NCBI RefSeq assembly: GCF_014107495.1 | Contig: NZ_CP041969.1 | Span: 1,609,001 to 1,673,000, forward strand | Source of the DNA: Cohnella cholangitidis | GTDB taxonomy: Bacteria > Bacillota > Bacilli > Paenibacillales > Paenibacillaceae | DNA length: 64,000 nucleotides | Reading direction: 5' to 3' | In this document: positions 54,286 to 63,401 of the stretch, one piece after another | How the letters are laid out: the number at the start of each line of letters is the position of its first letter | How positions within the stretch are numbered: the first letter of the stretch is position 1 | The notes under the pieces: generated by a model | The model's input: only the letters and a program-made list of their open reading frames with translations | What the model was told of the DNA's origin: nothing | Database searches by the model: none | Made by a program: the position numbers and the translations under genes

Positions 54286-55116
54286 TCAGCGACCGCTAAA
54301 CATGCTGCTCCATATCGCTCGAGCCGTCTCAGCGAATAATAAGGATTGCGTCCATCTATCGCCTAACTCTCTCTGACGCTTGCCGTATTCATCTAAAGTA
54401 ATGGCATATGGAGGAGGTCCGAGCTCGCAAATAAAAGGAAATGGCTTGTCATGTTCAACATCATTTAACCAGTGAGTCATACCCGATTTCCACCAACGTT
54501 CGAAATGCCGCATCATAGGATGCTCGCCGCGAACGCCTACATCGACCTGAATTTGTTCCCCGTTCGATACCCGCGCGTGAATGCTCGAGGTACGCGTAAG
54601 CAACTTCTGCAAAAGCGCTTCGGCCTCTTCCGTCACATTGAGCATTTCGCCAGCCAAGACATAATGGGAGAAATCGATGGATAGTCTTAGATCGTCTATG
54701 CGTTCTACATAATGCACCGTTCTCAATAGGTCCTGCGTAATCGTCCCCCGATGCGTTTCTATATAGATAGGGATCCCCGCATCTCGAGATAAAGCGGTCA
54801 TTTCCGCAATCAGTTTTTCCGCCCCCGAACCTATGAGAAACGGGGTCATTACCTGTGCATTAATAAATGAGATGTTCCCAAAGGTTTGGGCTTTATCCAA
54901 AAAAGAGATCATGTCCTCGGCGCTTTTGGGATAAGCGTTGACGCTAAAGGAAAGCCCGTATCGGTCAAGGAGATTTCTCCACGTATCCGCTTCTTCCGGA
55001 GATGGCAAAAATCCGTTTATCCCATCAAATCCGGCCTCGGCAATACGATGAAACCGTTCCTCCAAGCTCCAAGGCCGATGGTCTCCTTCCACTCCCGTCA
55101 TCGTCCACCATGACAT
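54286..55116 (-). CDS. Sugar phosphate isomerase/epimerase-like TIM-barrel protein
   Basis: The 276-residue protein fits the AP-endonuclease-2/xylose-isomerase-like TIM barrel: EERFHRIAEAGFDGINGF, metal-ligand candidates Glu in IYIETHRGTI, Asp and His in SIDFSHYVLAGE, and a late FICELGPPPYA. Substrates are probably sugar or inositol derivatives. ATG 55116 is preferred. It follows the PhyH dioxygenase gene by 22 bases, an association seen in Paenibacillus catabolic loci. Confidence 0.85.
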   Translation of the reverse strand: MSWWTMTGVEGDHRPWSLEERFHRIAEAGFDGINGFLPSPEEADTWRNLLDRYGLSFSVNAYPKSAEDMISFLDKAQTFGNISFINAQVMTPFLIGSGAEKLIAEMTALSRDAGIPIYIETHRGTITQDLLRTVHYVERIDDLRLSIDFSHYVLAGEMLNVTEEAEALLQKLLTRTSSIHARVSNGEQIQVDVGVRGEHPMMRHFERWWKSGMTHWLNDVEHDKPFPFICELGPPPYAITLDEYGKRQRELGDRWTQSLLFAETARAIWSSMFSGR

Positions 55117-55138
55117 TTGAACTTCCAAACTCCTTGAA

Positions 55139-55948
55139 TCAGTGGGGATAGAAAACGTCGAATTCAAAACCGCAAGGCCCCCCATCCGGATTCGTTTCGA
55201 GATCTACCGGAGTTCCATCGGCACGGAACAATGGCCGATAATGATTGCCGATATGAGTCGCGGATTCGTTTGCGTAGTGACAAATGAACGCGCGCCGGAA
55301 ACGATCCTTTGTTTTATTGCGGTAAGAGCCGTGAATCAGGTTGCCGTTAAAAAATAAAACGTCTCCGCGATCCATGTTCGCCGGAACTGCTTTTTTATCT
55401 TTCGGAGGTTTGACGTAATGGGTCGTGAAGGATTCATTCGGATCCGCGGCATCCGGACAAACGATATCATTGCCGTTTGTTTTCGGCACGACCATCAGCC
55501 CTCCGTTATCCTCATCGGCCGCATCAACCGCCGTCCAGGCTGCGATACAGTTGCCGGGTTCAACCTTCAAATAGAAATTATCTTGATGCAGCGCTTGTCC
55601 GCGGGCACCCGGGGGCTTGAAATAAAACATGCTTTGAGCAGCCAACGGTTCTTCTTCAAACAGATCGGTTAGCACCTCCAGTACAGGTTTGTGCAGCATG
55701 TAATTCTTTGCCGTTTCATCGAATCGATGAGGATGCATAATGCGCGGATATCGCTTTAACGGTTCTGTCGCGTCCGCTTGAAGATCCGGCTCAAAGTACC
55801 CCGGTATCGTTTCATGGCTCATTTTCTCAAATACCTCATCTATAACAGCCATGTCTTGCTGAGCGAACAATCCTTTCACGATCAAATACCCTTCCGTTAG
55901 AAACTTTTCTTTTTGCTCTTTCGTCAACGCTCTGAGCTTATAGTCCAT
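55139..55948 (-). CDS. Phytanoyl-CoA dioxygenase (PhyH) family protein
   Basis: The 269-residue protein is a non-haem Fe(II)/2-oxoglutarate oxygenase candidate. The iron ligands appear as His121 and Asp123 (ALHQDNFYL) and His206 (NGNLIHGSYR), with a following Arg (FRRAF) for 2-oxoglutarate. AGGAGG lies before ATG 55948; the frame is open to 56020. It is divergent from an AraC regulator and cotranscribed with the TIM-barrel gene. The oxidised substrate is unknown. Confidence 0.9.
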   Translation of the reverse strand: MDYKLRALTKEQKEKFLTEGYLIVKGLFAQQDMAVIDEVFEKMSHETIPGYFEPDLQADATEPLKRYPRIMHPHRFDETAKNYMLHKPVLEVLTDLFEEEPLAAQSMFYFKPPGARGQALHQDNFYLKVEPGNCIAAWTAVDAADEDNGGLMVVPKTNGNDIVCPDAADPNESFTTHYVKPPKDKKAVPANMDRGDVLFFNGNLIHGSYRNKTKDRFRRAFICHYANESATHIGNHYRPLFRADGTPVDLETNPDGGPCGFEFDVFYPH

Positions 55949-56136
55949 CGCGAAATTCCTCCTGTATCTGATTGTGTACATTTCAAGTATAGAAGGTTCA
56001 TCAGGTTTAAATGAATTCACAAAGATACTGATTTATCACACGATCCTGCTATATTATTGGCTGATACCTCCCTTTGAGTTATGATCGTTATTGGAACCCC
56101 ATACATAATGACTTAACTCTGAACGGAGGAAACCGG

Positions 56137-56955
56137 ATGATTTACGATAAGCCTTCATCCTACGCCGAAATTCCGAAAAACGTTGTCGTCACCGGACATT
56201 TTAACGAACCGGATGCTTATATATGCACGCGCGCCCATGGCATGAATGATTGTCTTATTACTTTTACGCTGGATGGCGAAGGATATTTCCGTACCCCTGA
56301 CACTGCCGGAAAATGCAACGCCGGCGATGTCACTATCCTGAAACAAGGAACGCCGCACGAATACGGCACCGCGAAGGGGAAACATTGGCATTTTTATTGG
56401 ATGCACTTTTCCGTACGCTCTCTGGAACCGGAATTGCTTCCTCGGGAGAGCTTATTTATCGATCACATCGAAAGCGAATCGACCCGAACGCGGATCGCCG
56501 ATGCCTTTAAACGAATTCTGATCTACTCCAGAGAAAGGTACAATTGGAAACATGAGCTTTGCACGAACGCCTTACGGGAAATTCTGTTTTTGCTCATGCA
56601 AAAAAGGATCGATAATTTCGATCCGAGAACGGAAGAAGTATTGCACATCTTATCCAACCATTTGCGAGATCGAATAACGATCGATGATATCGCTAAATCA
56701 ATAGGAATATCGCCAAGCAGGTTATCTCATATCTTTAAGAAGGATACGGGAGAAACGATTATCGGCAGACTTAATCAAATGCGCATTCAACAAGCGGCTC
56801 TGCTGATGAAACATTCCAACCGCAGCCCTTCTGAAGTCTGTCACGACGTCGGCTTTCATAATTACAACCATTTCATTAATCAATTCCGGAAATATTACCA
56901 AACTACCCCGAGCGCATTTAAGAAGGAACAACTTGCGCAAGATTCCGACCGATGA
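56137..56955 (+). CDS. AraC-family transcriptional regulator with N-terminal cupin
   Basis: The 272-residue protein has a cupin-type sensor (about 25-110; CNAGDVTILKQGTPHEYG) and a C-terminal double HTH (about 170-265; IDDIAKSIGISPSRLSHIFK, CHDVGFHNYNHFINQFRKYY). GGAGG precedes ATG 56137. It is divergent from the dioxygenase-isomerase operon and probably activates it in response to a sugar-like ligand. Confidence 0.92.
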   Translation: MIYDKPSSYAEIPKNVVVTGHFNEPDAYICTRAHGMNDCLITFTLDGEGYFRTPDTAGKCNAGDVTILKQGTPHEYGTAKGKHWHFYWMHFSVRSLEPELLPRESLFIDHIESESTRTRIADAFKRILIYSRERYNWKHELCTNALREILFLLMQKRIDNFDPRTEEVLHILSNHLRDRITIDDIAKSIGISPSRLSHIFKKDTGETIIGRLNQMRIQQAALLMKHSNRSPSEVCHDVGFHNYNHFINQFRKYYQTTPSAFKKEQLAQDSDR

Positions 56956-57009
56956 ATAGAGTCTGCTTTAATAAAAAAAAGAAGCCGCTTTGCAGCGTGC
57001 TCCTCGGTT

Positions 57010-57034
57010 ATCGTATTCCGTTAGTACGATTTTT
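57010..57034 (+). terminator. Terminator of the AraC gene
   Basis: ATCGTA (57010-57015) pairs with TACGAT (57025-57030) and is followed by TTTTC. The stem is short, so strength is uncertain. Confidence 0.5.
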
Positions 57035-58164
57035 CAAGTCGTTAATTTAGCATATACAGCAAAGAAAGCCATCACTTCTCCAATAATGATGTAGTTCGGC
57101 ATTAAGAAAAACAAATCCACTGCGAAAAAAACTCCAAGCAAACCTAACAATAACGCTAAATGAGATTTCCCCAACCTTAGATGTACAGGTCTATATTTAT
57201 GAAAGACCAACGAGGTCGAGAAAAAGTAAAGCAGCACGGATCCAAAAATAAAGCTTAGCATAAACGAATAATTTAATTGTTCCAAAAACAGCAATTGAAT
57301 CGAAGCCGCGATCATGCTCATCGATAAATAAATGAATAAATGACCGTAAATGATCGTTTGCCCTGCGGTTTCTATCGTTTTGTTCACTTTCTTCTCGATG
57401 TTGTCAAAATACTGCCACCACATAGCGATAATCAATAAAAACGTGATTGACGCAAATGCAATAGATTGCCAAGTCCAATGGGTAGATTGCAATACCGTTA
57501 ATATGCTGATAACGGCTTCGCCTAGAAGAATAAGGGTAAACAACGAGAAGCGTTCTATTAAATGGTGAGTATTTATGGGACTTTTGACCAAGTATTTCCG
57601 CCCGATTAACGGGAGCAATATGTCGATAATAATTCCCGCGTACAAAACGGCATACCGAATCCAAGAATCAAAAAATAGCGATAAAGAAGAGATCGCCAAC
57701 CCGATCCAAAACCGGCTCCCTAAATAACGGGCAGTGTTCTTTCTATGCGTTTCTTCTTTCTTATTCACCGAGAGATATTGAATGGCAGTCATAGCTCTTA
57801 GTCCGACATAGCCAACTAAGAAAGGAATATAGTATTGATCGAAATTAACCGATAGGCTTGCGGTCATGATCAATACGAAAAACAATTGTAGAATCAAAAA
57901 TATTCGGTGAGATACGGTATCTCGTCCAAACCGATTGACAAAAAGCGATTGCCCCACCCAAGCCCACCAGATCGGAACGAATATGAGCACGAATTTCGAT
58001 AAGTATTCGACTGGAATCGAGCCGTTTTCGACATGTATCAATACATGGCTCGCTTTGGAAACGGCCGCTACAAAAAGCAAATCATAAAATAGTTCCAGCC
58101 AAGTCACTTTCTTCTCGGCAAATGCCGCATGGTGGTGTTGGAGTCCCGAATCGTGTTGATTCAT
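57034..58164 (-). CDS. Low temperature requirement protein A (LtrA) family
   Basis: The 376-residue protein has about ten membrane helices and the LtrA signature KKVTWLELFYDLLFVAAVSK with ERFSLFTLILLGEAVISI. The family was named from a Listeria mutant; its transport or sensing role is unsettled. ATG 58164 with GAAAGGGG upstream gives the usual length. The ankyrin gene ends 14 bases upstream, so both may be one transcript. Confidence 0.9.
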   Translation of the reverse strand: MNQHDSGLQHHHAAFAEKKVTWLELFYDLLFVAAVSKASHVLIHVENGSIPVEYLSKFVLIFVPIWWAWVGQSLFVNRFGRDTVSHRIFLILQLFFVLIMTASLSVNFDQYYIPFLVGYVGLRAMTAIQYLSVNKKEETHRKNTARYLGSRFWIGLAISSLSLFFDSWIRYAVLYAGIIIDILLPLIGRKYLVKSPINTHHLIERFSLFTLILLGEAVISILTVLQSTHWTWQSIAFASITFLLIIAMWWQYFDNIEKKVNKTIETAGQTIIYGHLFIYLSMSMIAASIQLLFLEQLNYSFMLSFIFGSVLLYFFSTSLVFHKYRPVHLRLGKSHLALLLGLLGVFFAVDLFFLMPNYIIIGEVMAFFAVYAKLTT

Positions 58165-58178
58165 TATCGTGCCCCTTT

Positions 58179-59021
58179 CTAAAAGTGATAAACTTCCGTA
58201 CCGCCCGCACTTCGTAAATATTCGGCTATTTCGGGATGTTCCCACATAATCGCGCAATCCAAAGCCGTAAATTGTTCCGGTATATAATGCTTATTATCGC
58301 CAATAAAGTATTCGCCGTAAGGGGCAAGCGCATTTACGTCCGCTCCGGCTTCAACAAGCAGTTTAACGGTGTCTAAGTTGTTTTCCATTACCGCATGGAT
58401 TAGAGGTCTGTTCGCATTCCAAGAATATTCTACGTCCGCTCCCTTGTCGATTAGTAATTTAACCAAAGCAGGACTATCGTTTTTGGCAACGGACCACGTC
58501 AGAGATTCATCTATTCCGGTATAAGCTAGAGTATCGGGAGTTACTTTATCTAAGACGATTTTTGCGACTCCGACATTCTTGCGGTAAATCGTTTCCCATA
58601 ATACGGGGATATTCCCGTTATCCTTAGGATCTTCCGGATCGATTTTTACGCCTACGTCTACGCTGGCTCCATACTCGAACAACAGATGGATAATATCCAT
58701 TTTCGCCTCTTTTATGGCTATAAGAAGAAATGGTCTAGGAATATCGTAATCGTATACATCGGCATACGAATCAGGACTCATCCCTTCGTCCAACCACTTC
58801 TTTAGGGTTGCCGCGTCCCCTTTAACGACGGCATTCATGGCTTCGACCCGTTCAAGCGCGGTAAATTCCCGAGGGAGATTTTCGGATGCTTCCATGTTTT
58901 CATTCTCGTTAGAACTCGTTTTGGAATTACCGTTAAAGATATAAATTCCGACAATGACTGCAATGATTATTAAAAATAAACATCCTAAATACCCCGAATT
59001 GTTCGAGTTGCGCTTATTCAT
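58179..59021 (-). CDS. Membrane-anchored ankyrin-repeat protein
   Basis: The 280-residue protein has an N-terminal membrane segment (about 11-29), an Asn/Glu/Ser-rich linker and four to five ankyrin repeats: VVKGDAATLKKWLDEGMSPD, NDSPALVKLLIDKGADVEYS and NNLDTVKLLVEAGADVNALA. It could scaffold a surface or secreted partner. No toxin or effector gene is adjacent. Confidence 0.88.
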   Translation of the reverse strand: MNKRNSNNSGYLGCLFLIIIAVIVGIYIFNGNSKTSSNENENMEASENLPREFTALERVEAMNAVVKGDAATLKKWLDEGMSPDSYADVYDYDIPRPFLLIAIKEAKMDIIHLLFEYGASVDVGVKIDPEDPKDNGNIPVLWETIYRKNVGVAKIVLDKVTPDTLAYTGIDESLTWSVAKNDSPALVKLLIDKGADVEYSWNANRPLIHAVMENNLDTVKLLVEAGADVNALAPYGEYFIGDNKHYIPEQFTALDCAIMWEHPEIAEYLRSAGGTEVYHF

Positions 59022-59046
59022 TTTCTTCCCCTTAAATTCTAGATGT

Positions 59047-60198
59047 CTAGTGATCTTGCGTTCCAGTTGCAGGTTTTCTTACCAAATAGATTCCTAACGC
59101 CAGCCCAAACAAAGCAAACAAGCCCATTCCTCTGTATAGAACCGCTCCTCCATATAGATCGAGCAACAAACCTCCGACAGTAGAACCGATAATTCCGGAA
59201 ACGCCGAAGAAAGTGGCCGTCAGCGCGGTCTGCCCGGTCGACTTCCATTGCTCCGGCACGATCCGGTACAAATATTGCAAAGCGCCCACGTAAAAAAGCA
59301 CGAAGGTGAAGCCTTGAAATACTTGCAACGCGACAAGTCCGTACGGTGTACCTATCATGGAGCTCAATAGAAACCTAAGCGCGTATAGACCGGCCGCTAA
59401 CGTCATCCAAATCGCTTCTTTGCCGGGTTTAATCATGCGTGAGACAAACGCGAACATAACCGTCTCCGTTATCGTCATGACGAACCACGACATACCAGTC
59501 AATCGCACATCCCCGCCCAACTCCTCCATGTACAGACCGATGAACGTATCGTTCATTTTATGAGGAATGGCGACGATCAACACGATCACGAAGAAGATCC
59601 AAGTGTGCGACTGAAGGAAGAAATCCTTCAGATGATGGAAGGACGGTCTGGCTGCCGACGCTTGAACGTCCGAGAGACTCAATGCCAGCAGGAGGGCCGC
59701 GCAGCCGACGCCGAAGAAAATCCACGAAAGGCTGTCCATTCCCCATAGTTTAAGGGCATAGCCCGCAGTAAGAGAGACGCACGCATATCCTAGAGCGCCG
59801 AACATCCGAACCGATCCGTAGTTTACCTTCTCCCGCTGCGAGGTTTGAAAGTTCAAGCTCTCGACGAGCGGATCCGTCGGCAAAAAGAACACGTTCATCA
59901 GCGCTACGAGAACGATTAAACTCCAAATTTGATGGGCGTGAAAAAGAAGTGTCCCTATTAGAATCGAGGCAAGCAACAGGAGCAGGAGAACCTTCTTGAT
60001 CGTCCGCGATTTATCGCTGACCATCCCCCACAAAGGTTGCGCGACGATGCTAATCAAGCTGCCCATGCCCAAGATGAGCCCGATGTGAGTTCCCGAAACT
60101 CCGACTTCGGCGCTATAGATGGGCAAGAAGGAAAGGAACAGCGCGAACATCGCAAAATAAAAAAAGTTGAAGCCCTTTAACCTGGTGACGATCGACAC
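59047..60198 (-). CDS. MFS transporter (nucleoside/phenylpropionate-permease-like)
   Basis: The 383-residue protein has 12 membrane segments and resembles the MFS_1_like/HcaT group (FFYFAMFALFLSFLPIYSAE, QPLWGMVSDKSRTIKKVLL). The start is GTG 60198 with AAGGGG seven bases upstream. Array C lies directly upstream, so its promoter must be within about 40 bases or in the array. Confidence 0.88.
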   Translation of the reverse strand: MSIVTRLKGFNFFYFAMFALFLSFLPIYSAEVGVSGTHIGLILGMGSLISIVAQPLWGMVSDKSRTIKKVLLLLLLASILIGTLLFHAHQIWSLIVLVALMNVFFLPTDPLVESLNFQTSQREKVNYGSVRMFGALGYACVSLTAGYALKLWGMDSLSWIFFGVGCAALLLALSLSDVQASAARPSFHHLKDFFLQSHTWIFFVIVLIVAIPHKMNDTFIGLYMEELGGDVRLTGMSWFVMTITETVMFAFVSRMIKPGKEAIWMTLAAGLYALRFLLSSMIGTPYGLVALQVFQGFTFVLFYVGALQYLYRIVPEQWKSTGQTALTATFFGVSGIIGSTVGGLLLDLYGGAVLYRGMGLFALFGLALGIYLVRKPATGTQDH

Positions 60199-60238
60199 GG
60201 TAATTCCCCTTAGATGCTGACTTTAGTTGACGGAGGCT

Positions 60239-60785
60239 TGCCATAGTCGCGTTTTGCGACAATGAGAGGGTACTTGGTTGGTCTTGACCTGCCATAGTCG
60301 CATTCTGCGACTATGGGAGGGTACTTGGTTGGTCTTGACCCGCCATAGTCGCTTTTTGCGACAATGGGAGGGTACTTGGTTGGTTCTTGACCCGCCATAG
60401 TCGCTTTTGTCGACAATGGAGGGTACTTGGTTGGTTCTTGACCCGCCATAGTCGCTTTTGTCGACAATGGAGGTAATTGGTTGGTCTTAACCCGCCATAG
60501 TCGCTTTTTGCGACGATGGGAGCGAGTTTCCGCGGACCGCGGCGCTCGCCATAGTCGCGTTTTGTGACAATGAGAGGGTACTTGGTTGGTTCTTGACCCG
60601 CCATAGTCGCTTTTGCGACAATGGGTAGGGTACTTGGTTGGTTTAGTCCCGCCATAGTCGCATTTTGCGACAATGGGATGGGTACTTGGTTGGTTTCGTC
60701 CCGCCATAGTCGCGTTTTGCGACAATGAGTGGGTACTTGGTTGGTCTTGACCCGCCATAGTCGCATTCTGCGACTATGGGAGGGT
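60239..60785. repeat. Array C: eleven tandem 51-bp units with a hairpin each
   Basis: CCATAGTCGC starts at 60241, 60292, 60343, 60395, 60446, 60495, 60549, 60601, 60652, 60704 and 60755 (spacings 49-54, mode 51). In units 2 and 11 the ten-base arms CCATAGTCGC and GCGACTATGG pair perfectly around ATTCT; in most others one arm is GCGACAATGG or similar. The spacer GGGTACTTGGTTGG is conserved in most units; the sixth has a different one (AGCGAGTTTCCGCGGACCGC). The last unit ends about 12 bases from the oxidoreductase stop. No coding region is credible. Confidence 0.93.
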
Positions 60786-60797
60786 GGTAGGTTCCGA

Positions 60798-61784
60798 TTA
60801 ACCGCGATCCGCCGGATATACGATTCCCATCTGCTTGCGAGCCTCGTCCATAATCTCGATAACTTTCATGGAGTTCGCATGAGAGTTTACATCCGACTCC
60901 CTGCTGCCGCTCTTGATCAATTCGATGAATTCACGAACCTCGTAGTACATCGCGTTATCTTCCTGCGGCTGAGTGAGATCCTCGACCGTTCCGTCGCGGT
61001 ACCGGATTTGCACCTTGTCCGGCCGGCTGATTTTATCGAAGAGAATTGTGCCGTTCTCCCCTTGAATTTCCGCGTTGGCGTACGAATCGACGATTTTGGA
61101 ATAGTGGATGACCGCATCCATTTCCTTGTAACCAAGCAGCAAGCTCCCCGCTCCGTCAACGCCGGAGTCCAGCATGAACGCGCTAGCTTGGACCCGGTCC
61201 GGTTGACCGAACAGAACAACTAGCGGATAGATGCAGTAAACCCCAAGGTCCATCAAAGCGCCGTTGGAAAATTGAGGGTTGAATGCGTTCGGAAGCTCGC
61301 CGCGCTTATACAGATCATACCGCGAGGAGTATTGGCAGTAGCTGCCGAAATAGCGGCGCACCGTGCCGATCTTATGGAGATTATCCCGAATGACTTGGAA
61401 ATTGGGCGTAAACGTGGATTTCATGGCCTCCATCAGGAGAACGCCGTTCTTTCCCGCCGCCTCCGTCATACGCGCGACCTCTTGCGCATTGGAGGCCAGA
61501 GGCTTCTCGCATAGGATGTGTTTCCCCTTATTCATGCATAGAATTGCTTGTTCGGCATGGAAAGAGTTCGGGCTTGCTATGTAGATAGCATCAAACTCGG
61601 AGCTGCTAGCGAATGCCTCCAAATCCGAGTATACATGATCGATCCCATGCTTGTCCGCGAATTGGCGGCCGGTCGCTTCCGTTCGGGAATACGCCGCGGT
61701 TAACGCGAAATCGCCAAGCCTGCGGGCGGCATTAATAAAATCCTCCGTAATCCAGTTCGTTCCGATAATTCCGAATCTAATCAT
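60798..61784 (-). CDS. Gfo/Idh/MocA-family NAD(P)-dependent oxidoreductase
   Basis: The 328-residue protein has an N-terminal Rossmann fold (IGIIGTNWI-like start FGIIGTNWITEDFINAARR), the conserved EKPLASNAQEV and a C-terminal alpha/beta domain. It likely oxidises or reduces a sugar or inositol derivative in the cytoplasm. AAGGGA precedes the ATG. The DUF72 gene ends 23 bases upstream, so both may be cotranscribed. Confidence 0.92.
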   Translation of the reverse strand: MIRFGIIGTNWITEDFINAARRLGDFALTAAYSRTEATGRQFADKHGIDHVYSDLEAFASSSEFDAIYIASPNSFHAEQAILCMNKGKHILCEKPLASNAQEVARMTEAAGKNGVLLMEAMKSTFTPNFQVIRDNLHKIGTVRRYFGSYCQYSSRYDLYKRGELPNAFNPQFSNGALMDLGVYCIYPLVVLFGQPDRVQASAFMLDSGVDGAGSLLLGYKEMDAVIHYSKIVDSYANAEIQGENGTILFDKISRPDKVQIRYRDGTVEDLTQPQEDNAMYYEVREFIELIKSGSRESDVNSHANSMKVIEIMDEARKQMGIVYPADRG

Positions 61785-61807
61785 ATCGACAATCCCTTCT
61801 CGTCTTG

Positions 61808-62656
61808 TTATAGGTCGAACAAATCCAATTGCATCGGGTTTTCCGTGACGCGCAGTCCTAGCATTCGCATGAATTGCTTGGCATTCCCCGCGGCGTGTCC
61901 TCCCGAGTTATTGTTGAAAATAACCCCGATTCTCTCCGACTGCTCCGTAAGCCGGTCTATGCGTTCTTTCCATTCCGCCAGCTCGCTCTCGTCGTAATTA
62001 TAGAGGTAGCGAACCTCGCGCCAATTCGGAGCGCCGCTTTGATTCCAACCGTTCACGTTCCGGCCGTGCATGCGGACCAACGTAAACTCCGTTCCGCTGG
62101 TCTCCAGTACGATCGGAATCGAGCCGACTCCGGCCTGGGGCTCATCGCACACGCTATGAATCCAGCCCTCTTCGCGCATGAACGCCAGCGTTCCGTCCCT
62201 ATACTTCGGTTCGAACCAGCTCTGATGGCGGAACTCCAGCGCGCAAGGGAATCCCTCCATTCGCTTCTTCGTTTCCCTCAGCGAGCGCACGTTATCCTTC
62301 GTACAATCGAACCACGGCGGATACTGGAACAATGCCGCTGTTAATTTACCGGCTTGCATAACCGGTTCAAGGCTGTCGCGAAACGCTTGGTACATCTCGC
62401 CGTCATTGTCATAATACGGTTTCCCCCGCAAGTGGCCGGTCATTCCTTGATAGGCTTTTACGACGAATCCGAATCCATCGTGCGTGTCCCTCGCGTATCG
62501 CTCCATTCGTTCCGGCGGCTGTACCGCATAGAACGAGCTGTCCATCTCCACGATGGAGAAATGCTCCGAATAAGCCCTAAGCTTGTCCTTCGCCGCAGTT
62601 CCGGGCAAATACAACGAATCATGGTCACCCCATCCCGCCAAGCCGACGGCAATCAT
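61808..62656 (-). CDS. DUF72 (YecE-like) family protein
   Basis: The 282-residue protein has the DUF72 TIM-barrel features: VGLAGWGDHDSLY, VEMDSSFYAVQPPERMERYA, VKAYQGMTGH, ALEFRHQSWFE, and the final IGVIFNNNSGGHAAGNAKQF. The function of the family is unknown. It is the upstream gene of a leftward pair with the Gfo/Idh oxidoreductase. Confidence 0.92.
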   Translation of the reverse strand: MIAVGLAGWGDHDSLYLPGTAAKDKLRAYSEHFSIVEMDSSFYAVQPPERMERYARDTHDGFGFVVKAYQGMTGHLRGKPYYDNDGEMYQAFRDSLEPVMQAGKLTAALFQYPPWFDCTKDNVRSLRETKKRMEGFPCALEFRHQSWFEPKYRDGTLAFMREEGWIHSVCDEPQAGVGSIPIVLETSGTEFTLVRMHGRNVNGWNQSGAPNWREVRYLYNYDESELAEWKERIDRLTEQSERIGVIFNNNSGGHAAGNAKQFMRMLGLRVTENPMQLDLFDL

Positions 62657-62960
62657 CCAGGCACCTCCGCTTCCGTTAACCGCGCTTCTATATGCATTAC
62701 AATGATACTAAAACTTTATCGCCCGCGCATCAAGTGATACGCCTGCAACTTCGACCCCTATCCCGAGCCTTATTTCCGAAGAATTGTACCAAGTTGGTAA
62801 ATACCGGGGGTTACGAGGATCATCGCGCCCGATTGGGAAAAGTATGTTACAATCCCATAACAGGTGCAACTTTTGACGTCCGAATTCGTTCATAGTACGA
62901 CAAGGTTATTCTGAGTTCGTTGATCGCGACGACAACAAGAGAGGTGTAAGAAACAGAGAG
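62657..62960. other. Divergent intergenic region with a palindrome
   Basis: About 300 bases separate the leftward DUF72 gene from the rightward coiled-coil gene. TACCAAGTTGGTA (62787-62799) is a perfect 13-base palindrome, a possible operator. A TACAAT near 62850 may be the -10 of the rightward gene. Confidence 0.45.
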
Positions 62961-63401
62961 ATGAGAGATTTAGGAGTAGAGAGAACGCAAACCACGCTGA
63001 CGGAACCTTACAGAGAGACGCCGCCCAGGAAGAAGCGCCGGGGTGCTTTTTTCATTTTCGCCCTATTATGGCTTGCACTGATCGCCGGCGGGGTTATTGG
63101 CGCGAAACAGTATTCCGATCACATTCAACGCCAAGTTTCCTCCGATCTGGAACGTCAAACCGCGAGCCAAATCGCCTTGATGCAGCAAGATTACGACAGC
63201 CGCCTGACGCAGCTTGAGAATGGCTATAAGGAACAGCTTGCCCAGATGGAAAGCAAGATCCAATCGCTTAACGAGCTGCTGACCTTCACGAAGGACAACG
63301 CCGATACGAAGACGGACAACAGCAATAAGCTGTACACGCAGCTGGCCGAAGTGAAGAAGCAGTTGAACGAGCTGAAAAAAAGCATGGACGTGCTGAAATG
63401 A
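62961..63401 (+). CDS. Single-pass membrane protein with extracytoplasmic coiled coil
   Basis: The 146-residue protein has a basic cytoplasmic N-terminus (PPRKKRR), one membrane helix (about 29-48) and a long coiled coil (about 55-145) rich in Gln, Leu and Lys. I do not recognise the family. Its stop overlaps the ATG of the phosphodiester glycosidase gene (ATGA), so the two are coupled and it may be a membrane partner or scaffold of that enzyme. Confidence 0.75.
   Translation: MRDLGVERTQTTLTEPYRETPPRKKRRGAFFIFALLWLALIAGGVIGAKQYSDHIQRQVSSDLERQTASQIALMQQDYDSRLTQLENGYKEQLAQMESKIQSLNELLTFTKDNADTKTDNSNKLYTQLAEVKKQLNELKKSMDVLK

Noticed and set aside
60113..60766. Open frames of 60-182 codons through array C
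   Set aside because: Repeat-driven frames without start signals; small indels between units shift the frame, which a coding repeat would not tolerate.
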